Shown: one piece after another, positions 24,157 through 34,113 of the stretch
Position numbering within the stretch: position 1 is the stretch's first letter
How the letters are laid out: the number at the start of each line of letters is the position of its first letter
NCBI RefSeq assembly: GCF_014635085.1
Contig: NZ_BMCH01000007.1
Coordinates: forward strand, 1-64,000
Reading direction: 5' to 3'
Length of the DNA: 64,000 bases
From: Asaia siamensis
GTDB taxonomy: Bacteria > Pseudomonadota > Alphaproteobacteria > Acetobacterales > Acetobacteraceae
Translations under genes and position numbers: made by a program
The notes under the pieces: generated by a model
Told to the model about the DNA's origin: nothing
The model's input: only the letters and a program-made list of their open reading frames with translations
The model's database searches: none

Positions 24157-26898
24157 ATGTGCGGGGTGCAACGAATTGCGCAAGCACAGGAAGATGTGAA
24201 TTTGGCTTTGTTCAGCCGCTGGCTCTCACCCGCCAACGCCTCGCCCAGACTACGCAGCCAGTTGCATGACCGGTTGACGGAGCTTGGCGGGTTTGTCCTG
24301 CTTGCTCTTGCGCTTGCGCTCGGTGTCGCCCTGTGGAGCTATAATCCGCAGGACCCGTCTTTTGATACCGCGACCACGGCTGTACCCACCAACCTTCTGG
24401 GGCAACCCGGAGCAACCCTTGCCGATGGGCTGGTGCAATGGCTTGGCCTGGCCAGCGCGCTGCCGATTATCGTCATGCTGTGCTGGGCGTGGCAGATCGT
24501 GCGCCATCATGCGCTCAGCGTGCCCATCCTGCGCTTTATAGCCTTTCTGTGCCTGCTGCCGGTTGCGGCGGCGCTTATCGCCACCCTGCAGGTTCTGATG
24601 CCGGTTCTGACCACAAGCTGGCCTTCGCGGGCTGGGCTTGGCGGACAGCTGGGGCTCGTTCTGGCCGATCATCTGGTCGCAACCGGGCGGGCGACGCTCG
24701 GCCGGGCGGGCGGCGTAATTTTTTCCCTGCTCGGCCTGCTTCTGACAGTCCTTCTTATTCCGCTTGCGGTTGGTCTGCGCCGTAGTGAGTGGCGCGCCCT
24801 GTTCAGGGGCGCCCGCTCCGTGGGCAAGGGATCGGAACATCTGGCGCGCCGCATGGGCAATCGCGCCCGTCAGACAACACCCCCTGACTGGAGCAGCTAC
24901 GAGCCGATCGAGGCGAATGCCTATCGCCATGAGCATCCCTACCCCTCGCCCAGACAGGCCAGCGAAACGGCGCGCCAGCCCTTCATCCCGGCCAACACAG
25001 GATGGCTCCAGCCTCCGGAGAAGATCGACGAAGCGCTGCCGGCCCTTGCGAACACCCAGACGCAGAATACCCAAACGCAGAGCTCACAGGCGCGCACCCA
25101 GACGTCCCCCGTGGCCGAGCCCTCTGCACCTGCCAATCCCTATGCCATGCAGCTGGCACAGATCGCCCGCGATCAGGAAAGCGGCCCCCGCCCGGCGGCC
25201 GTGACGCGTTATGCCGAGATCGAAGACGCCACGCCTTATGCGGAGGAACCGGCCCCAAGACCTCAGCCGCAAGAGGAGCCCAAGCGCGGATTTTTCGGGT
25301 TCGGACGTGCCCGCACAGAGCGCCCCAGCCATGAACAACCCGCTGCTGCCGCACGTCAGGGCTGGGAAAGCGCGGGCTGGCAGCCGCCCTCGCTCGGCCT
25401 GCTCCGCAAGGCGCCGGCCCATGGTGGCAGCGGCCCCTCCAATGAGGTGCTGCAGGCCAATGCGCGCCTGCTGGAACAGGTTCTGTCTGATTACGGCGTA
25501 CAGGGGCAGATCGGCGACATCCATGCCGGGCCCGTGGTCACGCTTTATGAGCTGGAACCGGCGCCGGGCATCCGTTCGGCCCGTGTGATCGGTCTGGCCG
25601 ATGACATTGCACGATCGCTTTCGGTGCTGAGCGTGCGTATCGCAACCGTGCCGGGGCGTAATGTCATCGGCATCGAGGTGCCGAACGCCTCACGCGAGAC
25701 CGTCTATTTCTCCGAACTGCTCGACACGCCCGAGTTCCTCGAACCCGGTGCGCAGCTTCGTCTGGCACTCGGCAAGGATATTGCAGGCAACCCGGTCTAT
25801 GCCGATCTCGCCAAGATGCCGCATCTGCTGATCGCCGGCACCACGGGTTCGGGCAAATCGGTTGGCGTGAATGCCATGATCCTGTCGCTGCTCTACCGGC
25901 TGACGCCGGAAGAATGCCGCCTGATCATGATTGACCCGAAAATTCTCGAACTTTCGATCTATGACGGTATCCCGCATCTGCTGACGCCGGTCGTAACCGA
26001 ACCGAACAAGGCCGTTGCCGCGCTCAAATGGACCGTGCGCGAGATGGACAAACGCTATCGCTCCATGGCCCATCTGCAGGTGCGCAATATCACGGGTTAT
26101 AACCAGCGCGTGCGTCAGGTGCGCTCGACGGGTGAGCTGGTGACGCGTCGTGTGCAGACGGGGTTTGACCCCGAAACGGGCCAGCCTGTTTTCGATGAGC
26201 AACAGCTCGCGCTCGAAACCATGCCGCATATCGTGGTGGTGATCGACGAAATGGCCGATCTGATGATGGTCGCAGGCAAGGAAATCGAAGCCGCCGTACA
26301 GCGTCTGGCGCAGAAGGCGCGAGCCGCAGGCATTCACGTCATCATGGCGACCCAGCGTCCTTCAGTCGATGTGATCACCGGCACCATCAAGGCCAATTTC
26401 CCGACACGTATCTCCTTCCAGGTCATCAGCAAGTTCGACAGCCGCACCATTCTGGGCGAGCAGGGCGCCGAGCAGCTGCTTGGCCAGGGCGACATGCTTT
26501 ACATGCAGGGTGCTGCGCGCATTACCCGCGTGCATGGCCCCTTCGTGACAGACAGCGAAGTCGAGGATGTCGTGGCAGACCTGCGCAGCAAGGGCGAGCC
26601 GATCTATAATGATGAGGTGATCTCCAGCCTCGAGGACGAGGGCGGGAGCGCTTCTTCGAGCGGCAATGGCATGAATGGCGGCGGATATGATGCTGAAGCC
26701 AGCCTTTTCGATCAGGCGGTCGATCTGGTGACGCGCGAAGGTAAGGCCTCGACCTCCTTCATCCAGCGCCATCTGTCGATCGGCTATAATCGTGCCGCCA
26801 AGATCATCGAGCAGATGGAAAAGGAAGGCATCGTGAGTTCGGCCAATCATGTCGGCAAGCGCGAGGTTCTGGCCCGCCGTCAGCGCGACGAAGACTGA
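24157..26898 (+). CDS. ftsK: DNA translocase FtsK
   Basis: 913 residues. The N-terminal ~180 residues hold four membrane helices that anchor it at the septum. Then comes a Pro/Gln-rich linker (~230-420), with a local TQTQNTQTQSSQARTQT stretch, and the RecA-like motor: Walker A GTTGSGKS near 561 and Walker B-like VVVIDEMADLMM. The C-terminal gamma winged helix (QAVDLVTREGKASTSFIQR, ending HVGKREVL) recognises KOPS sites. FtsK pumps DNA for XerCD resolution at dif during division. The start is either ATG 24157 or GTG 24196; the latter has AGGAAG close by. Confidence 0.95.
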   Translation: MCGVQRIAQAQEDVNLALFSRWLSPANASPRLRSQLHDRLTELGGFVLLALALALGVALWSYNPQDPSFDTATTAVPTNLLGQPGATLADGLVQWLGLASALPIIVMLCWAWQIVRHHALSVPILRFIAFLCLLPVAAALIATLQVLMPVLTTSWPSRAGLGGQLGLVLADHLVATGRATLGRAGGVIFSLLGLLLTVLLIPLAVGLRRSEWRALFRGARSVGKGSEHLARRMGNRARQTTPPDWSSYEPIEANAYRHEHPYPSPRQASETARQPFIPANTGWLQPPEKIDEALPALANTQTQNTQTQSSQARTQTSPVAEPSAPANPYAMQLAQIARDQESGPRPAAVTRYAEIEDATPYAEEPAPRPQPQEEPKRGFFGFGRARTERPSHEQPAAAARQGWESAGWQPPSLGLLRKAPAHGGSGPSNEVLQANARLLEQVLSDYGVQGQIGDIHAGPVVTLYELEPAPGIRSARVIGLADDIARSLSVLSVRIATVPGRNVIGIEVPNASRETVYFSELLDTPEFLEPGAQLRLALGKDIAGNPVYADLAKMPHLLIAGTTGSGKSVGVNAMILSLLYRLTPEECRLIMIDPKILELSIYDGIPHLLTPVVTEPNKAVAALKWTVREMDKRYRSMAHLQVRNITGYNQRVRQVRSTGELVTRRVQTGFDPETGQPVFDEQQLALETMPHIVVVIDEMADLMMVAGKEIEAAVQRLAQKARAAGIHVIMATQRPSVDVITGTIKANFPTRISFQVISKFDSRTILGEQGAEQLLGQGDMLYMQGAARITRVHGPFVTDSEVEDVVADLRSKGEPIYNDEVISSLEDEGGSASSSGNGMNGGGYDAEASLFDQAVDLVTREGKASTSFIQRHLSIGYNRAAKIIEQMEKEGIVSSANHVGKREVLARRQRDED

Positions 26899-26913
26899 TC
26901 CTCCCCTCCCCCA

Positions 26914-27570
26914 ATGTCGGATTTCCCCTATCCCATCCTGTATCAGAGCCCGCGTCTCATCGTGATCGACAAGCCCGCTGGGCTCCCCGTTCATCCGGGC
27001 CCGAAAACGACGCATTCGGTCGAGGCGCTGTTTCCGCTTCTGTCACGACGCAAGGATGGTCCGTGGCTGGTCCATCGCCTTGATGCCGATACCTCGGGCT
27101 GTCTCATGATTGCATTGCGCAAGCAGGCTCTCGTAGAGGCGCAGGCGCTTTTCGCCTCCGGGCAGGTCCGCAAGACCTACTGGGCCGTCGTTGGAAAAGC
27201 CCCGGTGGAAAACGAAGGCGTCATCGACACCCCGCTGCGCAAGGTCGCGACGAAAGAGGGCTGGCACATGGCGCGCCACGCCAATGGGCAGAAAGCCGTG
27301 ACCGCCTGGCGTGTGCTTTCACGCAGCCAAGGCAGGGCTCTGATGGAATTGACGTTGCTCACGGGGCGTACCCACCAGGCACGCGTGCATTGTGCAGTTC
27401 TTGGCTGTCCTATTATCGGCGATGGCCGTTATGGGGGCGGCACCGGTGCCTTGCATCTGATGAGCCGTTCGCTGCACGCGACACTTACGACAGAGCAGGT
27501 TTCTGCGCGCGCCGAGCCGTCAGATACGTTCCGCCGCACCTGTCATGATTTCAGCCTGACGCTGCCGTAA
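26914..27570 (+). CDS. RluA-family RNA pseudouridine synthase
   Basis: 218 residues, lacking an S4 domain, like the short RluA/TruC-type enzymes. The catalytic HRLDADTSGCLM places Asp57 as nucleophile; PAGLPVHPG and LLTGRTHQARVH are also conserved. Target uridine unknown. It begins 15 bases after ftsK and its last 28 bases overlap the 3' end of the convergent glycosyltransferase gene. Confidence 0.9.
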   Translation: MSDFPYPILYQSPRLIVIDKPAGLPVHPGPKTTHSVEALFPLLSRRKDGPWLVHRLDADTSGCLMIALRKQALVEAQALFASGQVRKTYWAVVGKAPVENEGVIDTPLRKVATKEGWHMARHANGQKAVTAWRVLSRSQGRALMELTLLTGRTHQARVHCAVLGCPIIGDGRYGGGTGALHLMSRSLHATLTTEQVSARAEPSDTFRRTCHDFSLTLP

Positions 27571-28559
27571 AACAGAAACCAGAACCGGAACAGCCAGGTC
27601 TCGGCCGGGCGCTGACGGATGAAGCTGCGCTCTGTCAGCAGAAAACGCAGGCGTGTTCCAAATCCGCCGCCAAGCACAGTCTGGAGGCGCGACAGAAATA
27701 CACCAGCCTCCGGCTTGAGGGCTTCGGCGCAATCAGGGTCCTGCAAACGGACAACCAGTGCCACGAGCAAGGCCATGAAGGCCTTGGGGCCACGACGCAA
27801 GGCCCGCATTCCTCTGGCGAACAGTGACCGCTCGACACCCACAGCATTACGCCGATGCTGCCGGTAAAAACTCACACATCGGTCATCGAAAACAATCTGC
27901 CCCCCGGCTCCCAGCACCAGCACATAGCTCCACCAGTCATGGAGCACGCCTTTCGGCGCGTGAACCGACCGGATGAGTGCCGCTGCCTCGGCGTTGAGCA
28001 TCACCGTATGACCGGTCGCGATATTCTGGATCAGGGCCGAATAGAAATCGGGAATACGCCTGAGAGGCAGTGATGGCCCGAATACCTGCAGCTTTTCATC
28101 GGTAAGGAACTGACGCGCGCAATACAGGGCAGGTCCTGTCAAACCTGCGAGTTTCTCACGTGCCCAGACAAGTTTTTGCGGCACCCAGACATCGTCCTGA
28201 TCAGCGAAGGCAATGAGGGCATCCTGGGGGGCTGCGGCGAGCAGCAGGGCATAGGAACAGGCTACCCCGAGATTACCCGGTTCAGCCTCGATCTCGACGC
28301 ATCGTCCCAGGCCACGATGCTCCTGAAAAGACAGCATGATGGCGCGCGACGCATCCTGAGACCCGTCATCGCGCCAGTAAAGACACCAATTGGCATCAGT
28401 CTGCGCTAGAAAGCTGTCAAGCTGCTGGTTGAGAAAGGCCTCGCCGTTATAGACGGAAAGCAGGATCGCTACGGGCGGCGGTGCCGCCCTTTGGGCGTCC
28501 CTTCCTCCCACCGCGTATAAACGCGGTGCTTCAAAAATCGTCCTGCCCTCTACAGACAC
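27543..28559 (-). CDS. Glycosyltransferase family 2 (probable rhamnosyltransferase)
   Basis: 338 residues from a GTG start at 28559, two bases after the rfbD stop; no ATG is available near the N-terminus. GT2 features: VAILLSVYNGEAFLNQQLDS near 31-50, WRDDGSQD with the nucleotide-binding Asp pair, and ADQDDVW, the usual QDD metal site. Placement as last gene of the rfbBACD operon suggests that it transfers rhamnose onto a surface glycan. The 3' end overlaps the convergent pseudouridine synthase gene by 28 bases. Confidence 0.85.
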   Translation of the reverse strand: MSVEGRTIFEAPRLYAVGGRDAQRAAPPPVAILLSVYNGEAFLNQQLDSFLAQTDANWCLYWRDDGSQDASRAIMLSFQEHRGLGRCVEIEAEPGNLGVACSYALLLAAAPQDALIAFADQDDVWVPQKLVWAREKLAGLTGPALYCARQFLTDEKLQVFGPSLPLRRIPDFYSALIQNIATGHTVMLNAEAAALIRSVHAPKGVLHDWWSYVLVLGAGGQIVFDDRCVSFYRQHRRNAVGVERSLFARGMRALRRGPKAFMALLVALVVRLQDPDCAEALKPEAGVFLSRLQTVLGGGFGTRLRFLLTERSFIRQRPAETWLFRFWFLFYGSVRLKS

Positions 28560-28561
28560 GT

Positions 28562-29464
28562 TCAGATTGGCTTGGTCGCAAAATGCTCATCGACCGCACG
28601 GGTGACGCCATCGCGCCATTCCGGCAGGCTGATGCCGAAAACCTGCTTGAGCCTGCTGCAATCGAGGCGGGAATCCTGAGGACGCTTTGCCGGGGTCGGC
28701 CAATCCTCCGTGCGGATGGCAGCAACCTCGACAGGCATGGCCTGCCCATGTCGGACGGCTTCCTCAAGAGCAGCTACTGCAAGACCGTGCCAACTGGTCT
28801 CACCCGTGCCGCTGGCATGGTAGAGACCAGCAAATTTGTCCTGCCATCCGGCTTCGACCTGATCTGAAATGGACAGAATCGCCGTTGCCAGATCATCTGA
28901 ACTGGTCGGATTACCGTATTGATCGCCCACCACCTTGAGATGGGTATTCTTCGCACCTGCATTGACCATGGTGCGAACAAAGTTCTTGCAGTGACCCGAA
29001 TAGACCCAGGAAGTGCGCAAGACGATGCTGTGCGGCTGGGCTTTCAGGACAGCCTGTTCGCCCGCAGCCTTGGTGCGGCCATAGACTGTCTGTGGGGTGA
29101 CCGGATCGGTCTCGACATAGGGCGTGCCCTTGTCACCCGCATAGACATAATCCGTGGACACATGGATCAGTGGAATATTGCGCTCGGCACAAAGCCGCGC
29201 CAGTTCTGCCGGTCCGGTCTCATTGGCGATGGTCGCCCCTTCGATCTCGCTCTCGGCCAGATCGACCGCAGTCCAGGCTGCGGCATTAACGACCACAGAC
29301 GGTTTGACCCGATCGAGCGTGGTCGCCATCGTCTCGGATGAGGCAAGATCGAAAGCGGGGCGGCCCACCACCACGACCCGATCACCGCCAAGCATTTTCA
29401 GCGAGGTCGCAAGCTGACCCTGACCACCCGTGACGAGTATGTGCTTTTCCGTTGCCGTGCTCAT
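28562..29464 (-). CDS. rfbD: dTDP-4-dehydrorhamnose reductase
   Basis: Last step of dTDP-L-rhamnose synthesis (NAD(P)H reduction). 300 residues from the ATG at 29464, which overlaps the rfbC stop (TGATG). ILVTGGQGQLATSL is the Rossmann motif; VSTDYVYAGDKGTPYVE with the downstream YGRTKAAGE gives the SDR Tyr-Lys pair; RTSWVYS is also typical. It acts after rfbC in the same operon. Confidence 0.94.
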   Translation of the reverse strand: MSTATEKHILVTGGQGQLATSLKMLGGDRVVVVGRPAFDLASSETMATTLDRVKPSVVVNAAAWTAVDLAESEIEGATIANETGPAELARLCAERNIPLIHVSTDYVYAGDKGTPYVETDPVTPQTVYGRTKAAGEQAVLKAQPHSIVLRTSWVYSGHCKNFVRTMVNAGAKNTHLKVVGDQYGNPTSSDDLATAILSISDQVEAGWQDKFAGLYHASGTGETSWHGLAVAALEEAVRHGQAMPVEVAAIRTEDWPTPAKRPQDSRLDCSRLKQVFGISLPEWRDGVTRAVDEHFATKPI

Positions 29465-30021
29465 CAGTACTGGAACCATCCCTTGGCTTCGGTAAAATGC
29501 GGTGCAATCTTGTCCTTGTCAGACAGCACCACTTCGCTCTCGGTGATCGGCCAGTCGATCGCCAGATGCGGACAATTCCAGATGACGGCTCGCTCGGACG
29601 CCTTGTCATAAAGGGAGGTGCATTTGTACTGCACTTCGGTGTTTTCCTGCAAGGTGACAAAGCCATGCAGAAAGCCGGGGGGAACCCAGAGCTGCGACCA
29701 GTTCTCTTCGGAAAGCTCAGCAGCAACCCACTTCCCATAGGTCGGCGAACCGGTGCGTGCGTCAACGGCCACATCCCAGATCGCGCCCTTGGTGCAACGT
29801 ACGAGCTTGCCCTGAACGAACGGCGCTACCTGCGAATGCAGGCCGCGCAGAACACCTTTCTGAACCGACAGGCTCTGATTGTCCTGCACGAAGGTCAGAT
29901 CGATTCCTGCCTCGACCATCTTCTGATGATTATAGGTTTCGGAAAAGAACCCGCGGGTATCGCTGAAACGCTGCGGGGTGACCAGAATGACGTCAGGAAT
30001 GGCGAGACGTTCGACTTTCAT
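29464..30021 (-). CDS. rfbC: dTDP-4-dehydrorhamnose 3,5-epimerase
   Basis: 185 residues, the usual cupin-fold length. RGFFSETYN, NQSLSVQKGVLRGLHSQ with the catalytic His, KLVRCTKGAIWDVAVDAR with the catalytic Asp region, and WVPPGFLHGF are all intact. AGGAG lies nine bases before the ATG. It epimerises C3 and C5 of dTDP-4-keto-6-deoxyglucose. Confidence 0.95.
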   Translation of the reverse strand: MKVERLAIPDVILVTPQRFSDTRGFFSETYNHQKMVEAGIDLTFVQDNQSLSVQKGVLRGLHSQVAPFVQGKLVRCTKGAIWDVAVDARTGSPTYGKWVAAELSEENWSQLWVPPGFLHGFVTLQENTEVQYKCTSLYDKASERAVIWNCPHLAIDWPITESEVVLSDKDKIAPHFTEAKGWFQY

Positions 30022-30032
30022 GGGACCGGCTC

Positions 30033-30941
30033 CTAGTTTCTGCCTGACTGGGTCTGCTGCGCAAGTTCCAGCAGCATACGACCCAGTTCGGTCTTCTTTT
30101 TGGCGTTACCCTGAACAATGAGCTGCTCACGATCAATGAAGCCCATGCGATAGGCGACTTCGGTCGGTGAGCCTACCAGCATGCCCTGACGGGACTGAAT
30201 GGTCTGAACGAAAAGCCCTGCCTGCATGAGACTGTCCGGCATACCGGCATCGAGCCAGGCGCAGCCACGGCCCAGACGATCAACCTGAAGCGACCCTTCT
30301 GCCAGATACATCTGGTTGAGATCGGTAATCTCGAGTTCGCCACGCGGGCTCGGCTGCACCTTCTTCGCAAATTCGACGACACGGCTGTCGTAGAAATAGA
30401 GGCCTGTCACAGCCCAGCTCGATTCCGGTTCACTGGGCTTTTCGATGATACGCTGCGCACGACCGCTCTCGTCGAAACTGACCACGCCATAACGCTCGGG
30501 GTCACGCACCTGATAGGCAAAGACCGTCGCGCCCTTGGGACGTGCCGCAGCAGCACGCAGCAATACGCTCAGATGATCGGCAAATATCAGGTTATCGCCG
30601 AGGGCAAGCGCGCAAGGCGACCCGTCAATCCAGTCTTCCGCAATCAGGAAAGCCTGCGCCAGACCATCGGGCGAAGGCTGCTCACGATACTCGAAATGTA
30701 CGCCAAACTGCGAACCGTCTCCAAGCAGACGCTTGAACTGCGGCAGATCATGCGGCGTGCTGATGATCATGATATCCTTGATCCCCGCCAGCATGAGCGT
30801 GGTCAGAGGATAATAGATCATCGGCTTGTCATAGACCGGAAGCAACTGCTTCGAGGTTGCCAGCGTCATGGGATGCAGGCGCGTACCCGAGCCCCCGGCC
30901 AGAAGAATGCCCTTCATTGGCTTGGCGTTTTCGGTGCTCAT
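30033..30941 (-). CDS. rfbA: Glucose-1-phosphate thymidylyltransferase
   Basis: 302 residues from the ATG at 30941, which overlaps the rfbB stop in ATGA (the longer frame to 31019 lies inside rfbB). The nucleotidyltransferase signature [16 protein letters not shown] near 11-26 and [13 protein letters not shown] follow. [14 protein letters not shown] carries the metal-binding Asp. It makes dTDP-glucose from glucose-1-phosphate and dTTP, the entry step to dTDP-rhamnose. Confidence 0.95.
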   Translation of the reverse strand: MSTENAKPMKGILLAGGSGTRLHPMTLATSKQLLPVYDKPMIYYPLTTLMLAGIKDIMIISTPHDLPQFKRLLGDGSQFGVHFEYREQPSPDGLAQAFLIAEDWIDGSPCALALGDNLIFADHLSVLLRAAAARPKGATVFAYQVRDPERYGVVSFDESGRAQRIIEKPSEPESSWAVTGLYFYDSRVVEFAKKVQPSPRGELEITDLNQMYLAEGSLQVDRLGRGCAWLDAGMPDSLMQAGLFVQTIQSRQGMLVGSPTEVAYRMGFIDREQLIVQGNAKKKTELGRMLLELAQQTQSGRN

Positions 30942-31993
30942 GCTTTTGTTCCCAGTCTCTGTCCGGTGTAGCGGCGGGCGCGTATGCCTTCCCACCAGTG
31001 ACGGTTGTCGAGATACCATTGAACGGTGCGACGAATGCCCGTTTCGAAATCGTGCTTCGCCTTCCAGTCGAGCGCCTTTACAGCGTGGCTGGGGTCAATC
31101 TCATAACGGAAATCGTGACCGGGACGATCGGTGACAAACCGGATCAGACGCTCGCGCGGCCCGGCCGGATCAGGCGACAATTCGTCGAGCACTGCGCAGA
31201 TCGTCTTGACGACATCGAGATTGGTGCGCGGCTGGCGGGCGCCGATGGCATAGGTTTCGCCAGGCTGACCACGCTCGACAGCCTTCACCAGCGCCTCGGC
31301 ATGATCTTCGACAAAAAGCCAGTCGCGAATGTTCTCGCCCTTGCCGTAAACCGGCAGTTCCTTACCCTCGAGCGCATTGATCGTCACCAGCGGGATGAGC
31401 TTCTCGGGGAAGTGCCAGATACCGTAATTATTGGTCGTGTTGGTCACGAAGGTGGGCAGACCATAGGTGTGATACCAGGCGCGCACCAGATGATCCGAAG
31501 CCGCCTTGGACGCTGAATACGGGCTGCGGGGGTCGTAAGGCGTCGTCTCTGTGAATGGCGGATCGTCGAGTTCGAGATGGCCGAACACTTCGTCAGTCGA
31601 GATATGATGGAAACGGAATGCCTTCTGCGCCTCGGCACCAAGCGTCTGCCAGTAGCGGCGAGCAGCCTCGAGCAGCGCGTATGTCCCGGTCACATTCGTC
31701 TCGACGAACACACCGGGCCCATCGATCGAGCGATCGACATGGCTCTCTGCTGCAAGATGCATCACGGCATCGGGACGGTATTCGTCAAAAAGCTTCTGAA
31801 GCTCGACACCGTTGACGATATTGACGGCAGCGTGACGATAGCGCGGATCGGCAGCCACCTCGCCAACCGTCTCCTCTGAGGCTGCATAGGTCATGCAGTC
31901 CACATTGAGCACTTCATGAGACGTCTGACGTATTAGATACCTGACCACGGCAGATCCAATGAACCCGCAGCCACCTGTCAACAATATTCGCAT
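30938..31993 (-). CDS. rfbB: dTDP-glucose 4,6-dehydratase
   Basis: 351 residues. Extended-SDR Rossmann motif [14 protein letters not shown] near 7-20; [17 protein letters not shown]; and [11 protein letters not shown] with the catalytic Tyr-Lys. [17 protein letters not shown] is diagnostic. It is the first gene of the rfbBACD-GT2 operon, transcribed from the AT-rich region upstream. Confidence 0.96.
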   Translation of the reverse strand: MRILLTGGCGFIGSAVVRYLIRQTSHEVLNVDCMTYAASEETVGEVAADPRYRHAAVNIVNGVELQKLFDEYRPDAVMHLAAESHVDRSIDGPGVFVETNVTGTYALLEAARRYWQTLGAEAQKAFRFHHISTDEVFGHLELDDPPFTETTPYDPRSPYSASKAASDHLVRAWYHTYGLPTFVTNTTNNYGIWHFPEKLIPLVTINALEGKELPVYGKGENIRDWLFVEDHAEALVKAVERGQPGETYAIGARQPRTNLDVVKTICAVLDELSPDPAGPRERLIRFVTDRPGHDFRYEIDPSHAVKALDWKAKHDFETGIRRTVQWYLDNRHWWEGIRARRYTGQRLGTKA

Positions 31994-32516
31994 CGTTACT
32001 CTCAGTCACAGCATTTTCAGGGGCGGCAAATCCGGGCATCCGCACCGCCTTGTCATTCTCCCAGTATAATCTGCAAGGGTGGATAGGAAAGATACGATGT
32101 GCGACAAAATACATAGACGTATCTTCTTGTTGCGAAGACGAAAAAAAAGATGTCTGGGTCAGATGGAGAGGCGGCTCAGATTATTTCAATAAAAATACAT
32201 ATAACCCTGAAAATTGTTGAGAGAAGAAGACTGTTCTGTGAATTTTTCCACGAGAATACGCAACTTTATCTAAAGAAAGATACTTATAGAGAATTGATTT
32301 GTATATCATTGCAAGAAATAGAATTATACTATTTTAGTGAAATTATCGTTATACATTAATATCAATGGTTTTATTCGTATTTATTTATTATTTTTCTCAA
32401 TTCTCTGTTATTTTCTATTCAATATCGCGTCCTTACACGAAGATGACACAATTTTTCAGCTCATCGGGTTCTTTGAGTCACACGTCGATAAACAGCCCGT
32501 GAGGGCTCTCGCGCAC
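31994..32516. other. AT-rich intergenic region upstream of rfbB
   Basis: About 520 bp without a convincing gene. 32090-32460 is strongly AT-rich, unlike the genes on both sides. It must contain the promoter of the rhamnose operon (minus) near 32000-32100. A 69-codon frame at 32150-32359 has no recognisable features and follows the AT bias, so I do not call it. A non-coding RNA cannot be excluded. Confidence 0.5.
32485..32507 (-). terminator. Possible terminator of the MATE gene
   Basis: On the minus strand the sequence reads AGCCC-TCAC-GGGCT-GTTTATCG just after the MATE stop. The stem is short (5 bp) and the U tract is broken, so this is tentative. Confidence 0.35.
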
Positions 32517-33914
32517 TCAGATCCGTTTGATCACCCTGAACGCCGTCAAGGCTGCCAGGCTTCCGAAAATCACAACCCCCAGAGACTGACCGACCAGAAT
32601 ACCGATTGGTCCATAAAAGGAGCCGATCCACACAAACGGGATCGTTCCCAGCGTGGCCCGCCCCCAGTTGAACCCGGTCGAATAAAGCGGATGGCCGAGA
32701 TTGTTGAAAGCCGTGTTCGAGACGAATAGCAGACCCACGAAGAAGTAGCTCGCCACCAGCCAGCAGCAGAACAGCGTGACGATACGTATCGCCACCCCTT
32801 TCGACGCGAAGAGATGCAGGATGGGGGTATGGAACGCCGCCAGAATGGCCCAGGTCAACACCACGCATAAAGCCGTGAGCTTGAGCGAGGCATAAAGCGT
32901 CTCGCGCACACGGTCTTTCTTTCCGGCACCCAGATTCTGCGACATTATCGGCCCGACAGAGCCTGTCAGGGCAAACACAAAGGCAAAGGCAACCGGCACA
33001 ATGCGATCAATCGTTGCCTGACCCGAAATCGCTTCCAGCCCAAATCGCGACATGAAATGCGTCGTGAAAAGCCCACCGATCGGCGTGGCCAGATTGGTCG
33101 CGATGGCGGGCAGGGCCACCCCCCCGATCTGGCGCGTTGCAGGCGCGATCGCCCAGAGACGCGGCCGTTCCAGCATGCGGTGGTTGCGCAGGCTGTAAAA
33201 GCCGAAAGCCACCACGGTCCCCCGCGAGATGATCGTGCTGATGGCAGCGCCTGTCAGACCCATATGGAACCCGAAGATAAGGATCGGATCGAGCAGGGCT
33301 GAGACAAAAGCGCCAACCAGCGTGACCTGCATCGAGCGACGAGCGTCACCCACGCAGCGCAGCAAGGCCGACTGCGCCATGCCGTAACAGACCAGAGGCA
33401 GGAATGGCGAGACGAGATGGAGGAACCCGACCGCCTGAATCAGCGCCTCTCCCCGCGCCCCGAGCAGCGTAAGCAGAAAAGACGCCAGAACCGCCGTCAG
33501 ACTGCCAAGCACGGCTGTGACCGCGACCATCACCACCATGAAAGCCGATGCGAAACGTCGCGCCCGTATGACACGCCGCGCTCCGATCAGCCGCCCGATA
33601 ATGGCACCGAGACCGATCGTCATGCCGATCGAGACGGCTACCTGCACATAGCCAAGCGCCGCGGCAAAGCCGATGGCTGCCGTCAGCGCCGGGTCATGCA
33701 GATGCGAAATGTACCAGAAGTTGAGCAGATCGACCGCGAAGACGGCCATCAGCCCGATTGCGCCTGTCCCTGCCATGACCACGACATGGCGCATGATACT
33801 GCCATGAACGAAGCGCGCCGGGCGGGTCGCCTTGAGATCAACCTCAGGCGGTGGCTCCTGCTGCGCCAGATCATCGGGGGAAATCTTGTCGGGGGGAGGC
33901 GAAGTCAGAGACAT
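32517..33914 (-). CDS. MATE-family multidrug/toxin exporter
   Basis: 465 residues with twelve predicted membrane helices in two similar halves. [21 protein letters not shown] near the N-terminus, and the repeated feature of early polar residues in helices 1 and 7, fit the NorM/DinF branch. An N-terminal hydrophilic leader of ~35 residues precedes helix 1. Exports organic cations or drugs in exchange for Na+ or H+; substrate unknown. Single gene, minus strand; a dispersed repeat copy lies upstream. Confidence 0.88.
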   Translation of the reverse strand: MSLTSPPPDKISPDDLAQQEPPPEVDLKATRPARFVHGSIMRHVVVMAGTGAIGLMAVFAVDLLNFWYISHLHDPALTAAIGFAAALGYVQVAVSIGMTIGLGAIIGRLIGARRVIRARRFASAFMVVMVAVTAVLGSLTAVLASFLLTLLGARGEALIQAVGFLHLVSPFLPLVCYGMAQSALLRCVGDARRSMQVTLVGAFVSALLDPILIFGFHMGLTGAAISTIISRGTVVAFGFYSLRNHRMLERPRLWAIAPATRQIGGVALPAIATNLATPIGGLFTTHFMSRFGLEAISGQATIDRIVPVAFAFVFALTGSVGPIMSQNLGAGKKDRVRETLYASLKLTALCVVLTWAILAAFHTPILHLFASKGVAIRIVTLFCCWLVASYFFVGLLFVSNTAFNNLGHPLYSTGFNWGRATLGTIPFVWIGSFYGPIGILVGQSLGVVIFGSLAALTAFRVIKRI

Positions 33915-33993
33915 ATCCCCATGATCCTGCCCTGTTCGCAGGCCAGTGGGAACGACAGAAATTCGGAATGGAGCTTTTTTTACCGATATTCCA

Positions 33994-34104
33994 GCGCTCT
34001 GCCCCGGCCCCGCGAAGGGGCAAGGCCCTTCGATCCCCGCTTCGACTCAATCAGGTTCCCAAGGGACGTCCGTCCTTTGGCGGGGGGCGTGGCAGCGCCC
34101 CCCG
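33994..34104 (+). repeat. Dispersed intergenic repeat, copy B
   Basis: About 110 bp between the MATE start and the DUF885 stop. Blocks in order: CTCTGCCCCGGCCCCGCGAA, a GGGGC/GGCCC arm, TTCGATCCCCGCTT, GACTCAATCAGGTT, CAAGGGACGTCCGTCCTTTG and a terminal GC-rich hairpin (GGGGGGCG...CGCCCCCC). It matches the reverse complement of the copy at 47871 almost throughout. Confidence 0.85.
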
Positions 34105-34113
34105 CCTGCCCTC

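Noticed and set aside
32150-32359. 69-codon frame in the AT-rich island upstream of rfbB
   Set aside because: Composition simply follows the AT bias; no ribosome binding site or recognisable protein pattern.
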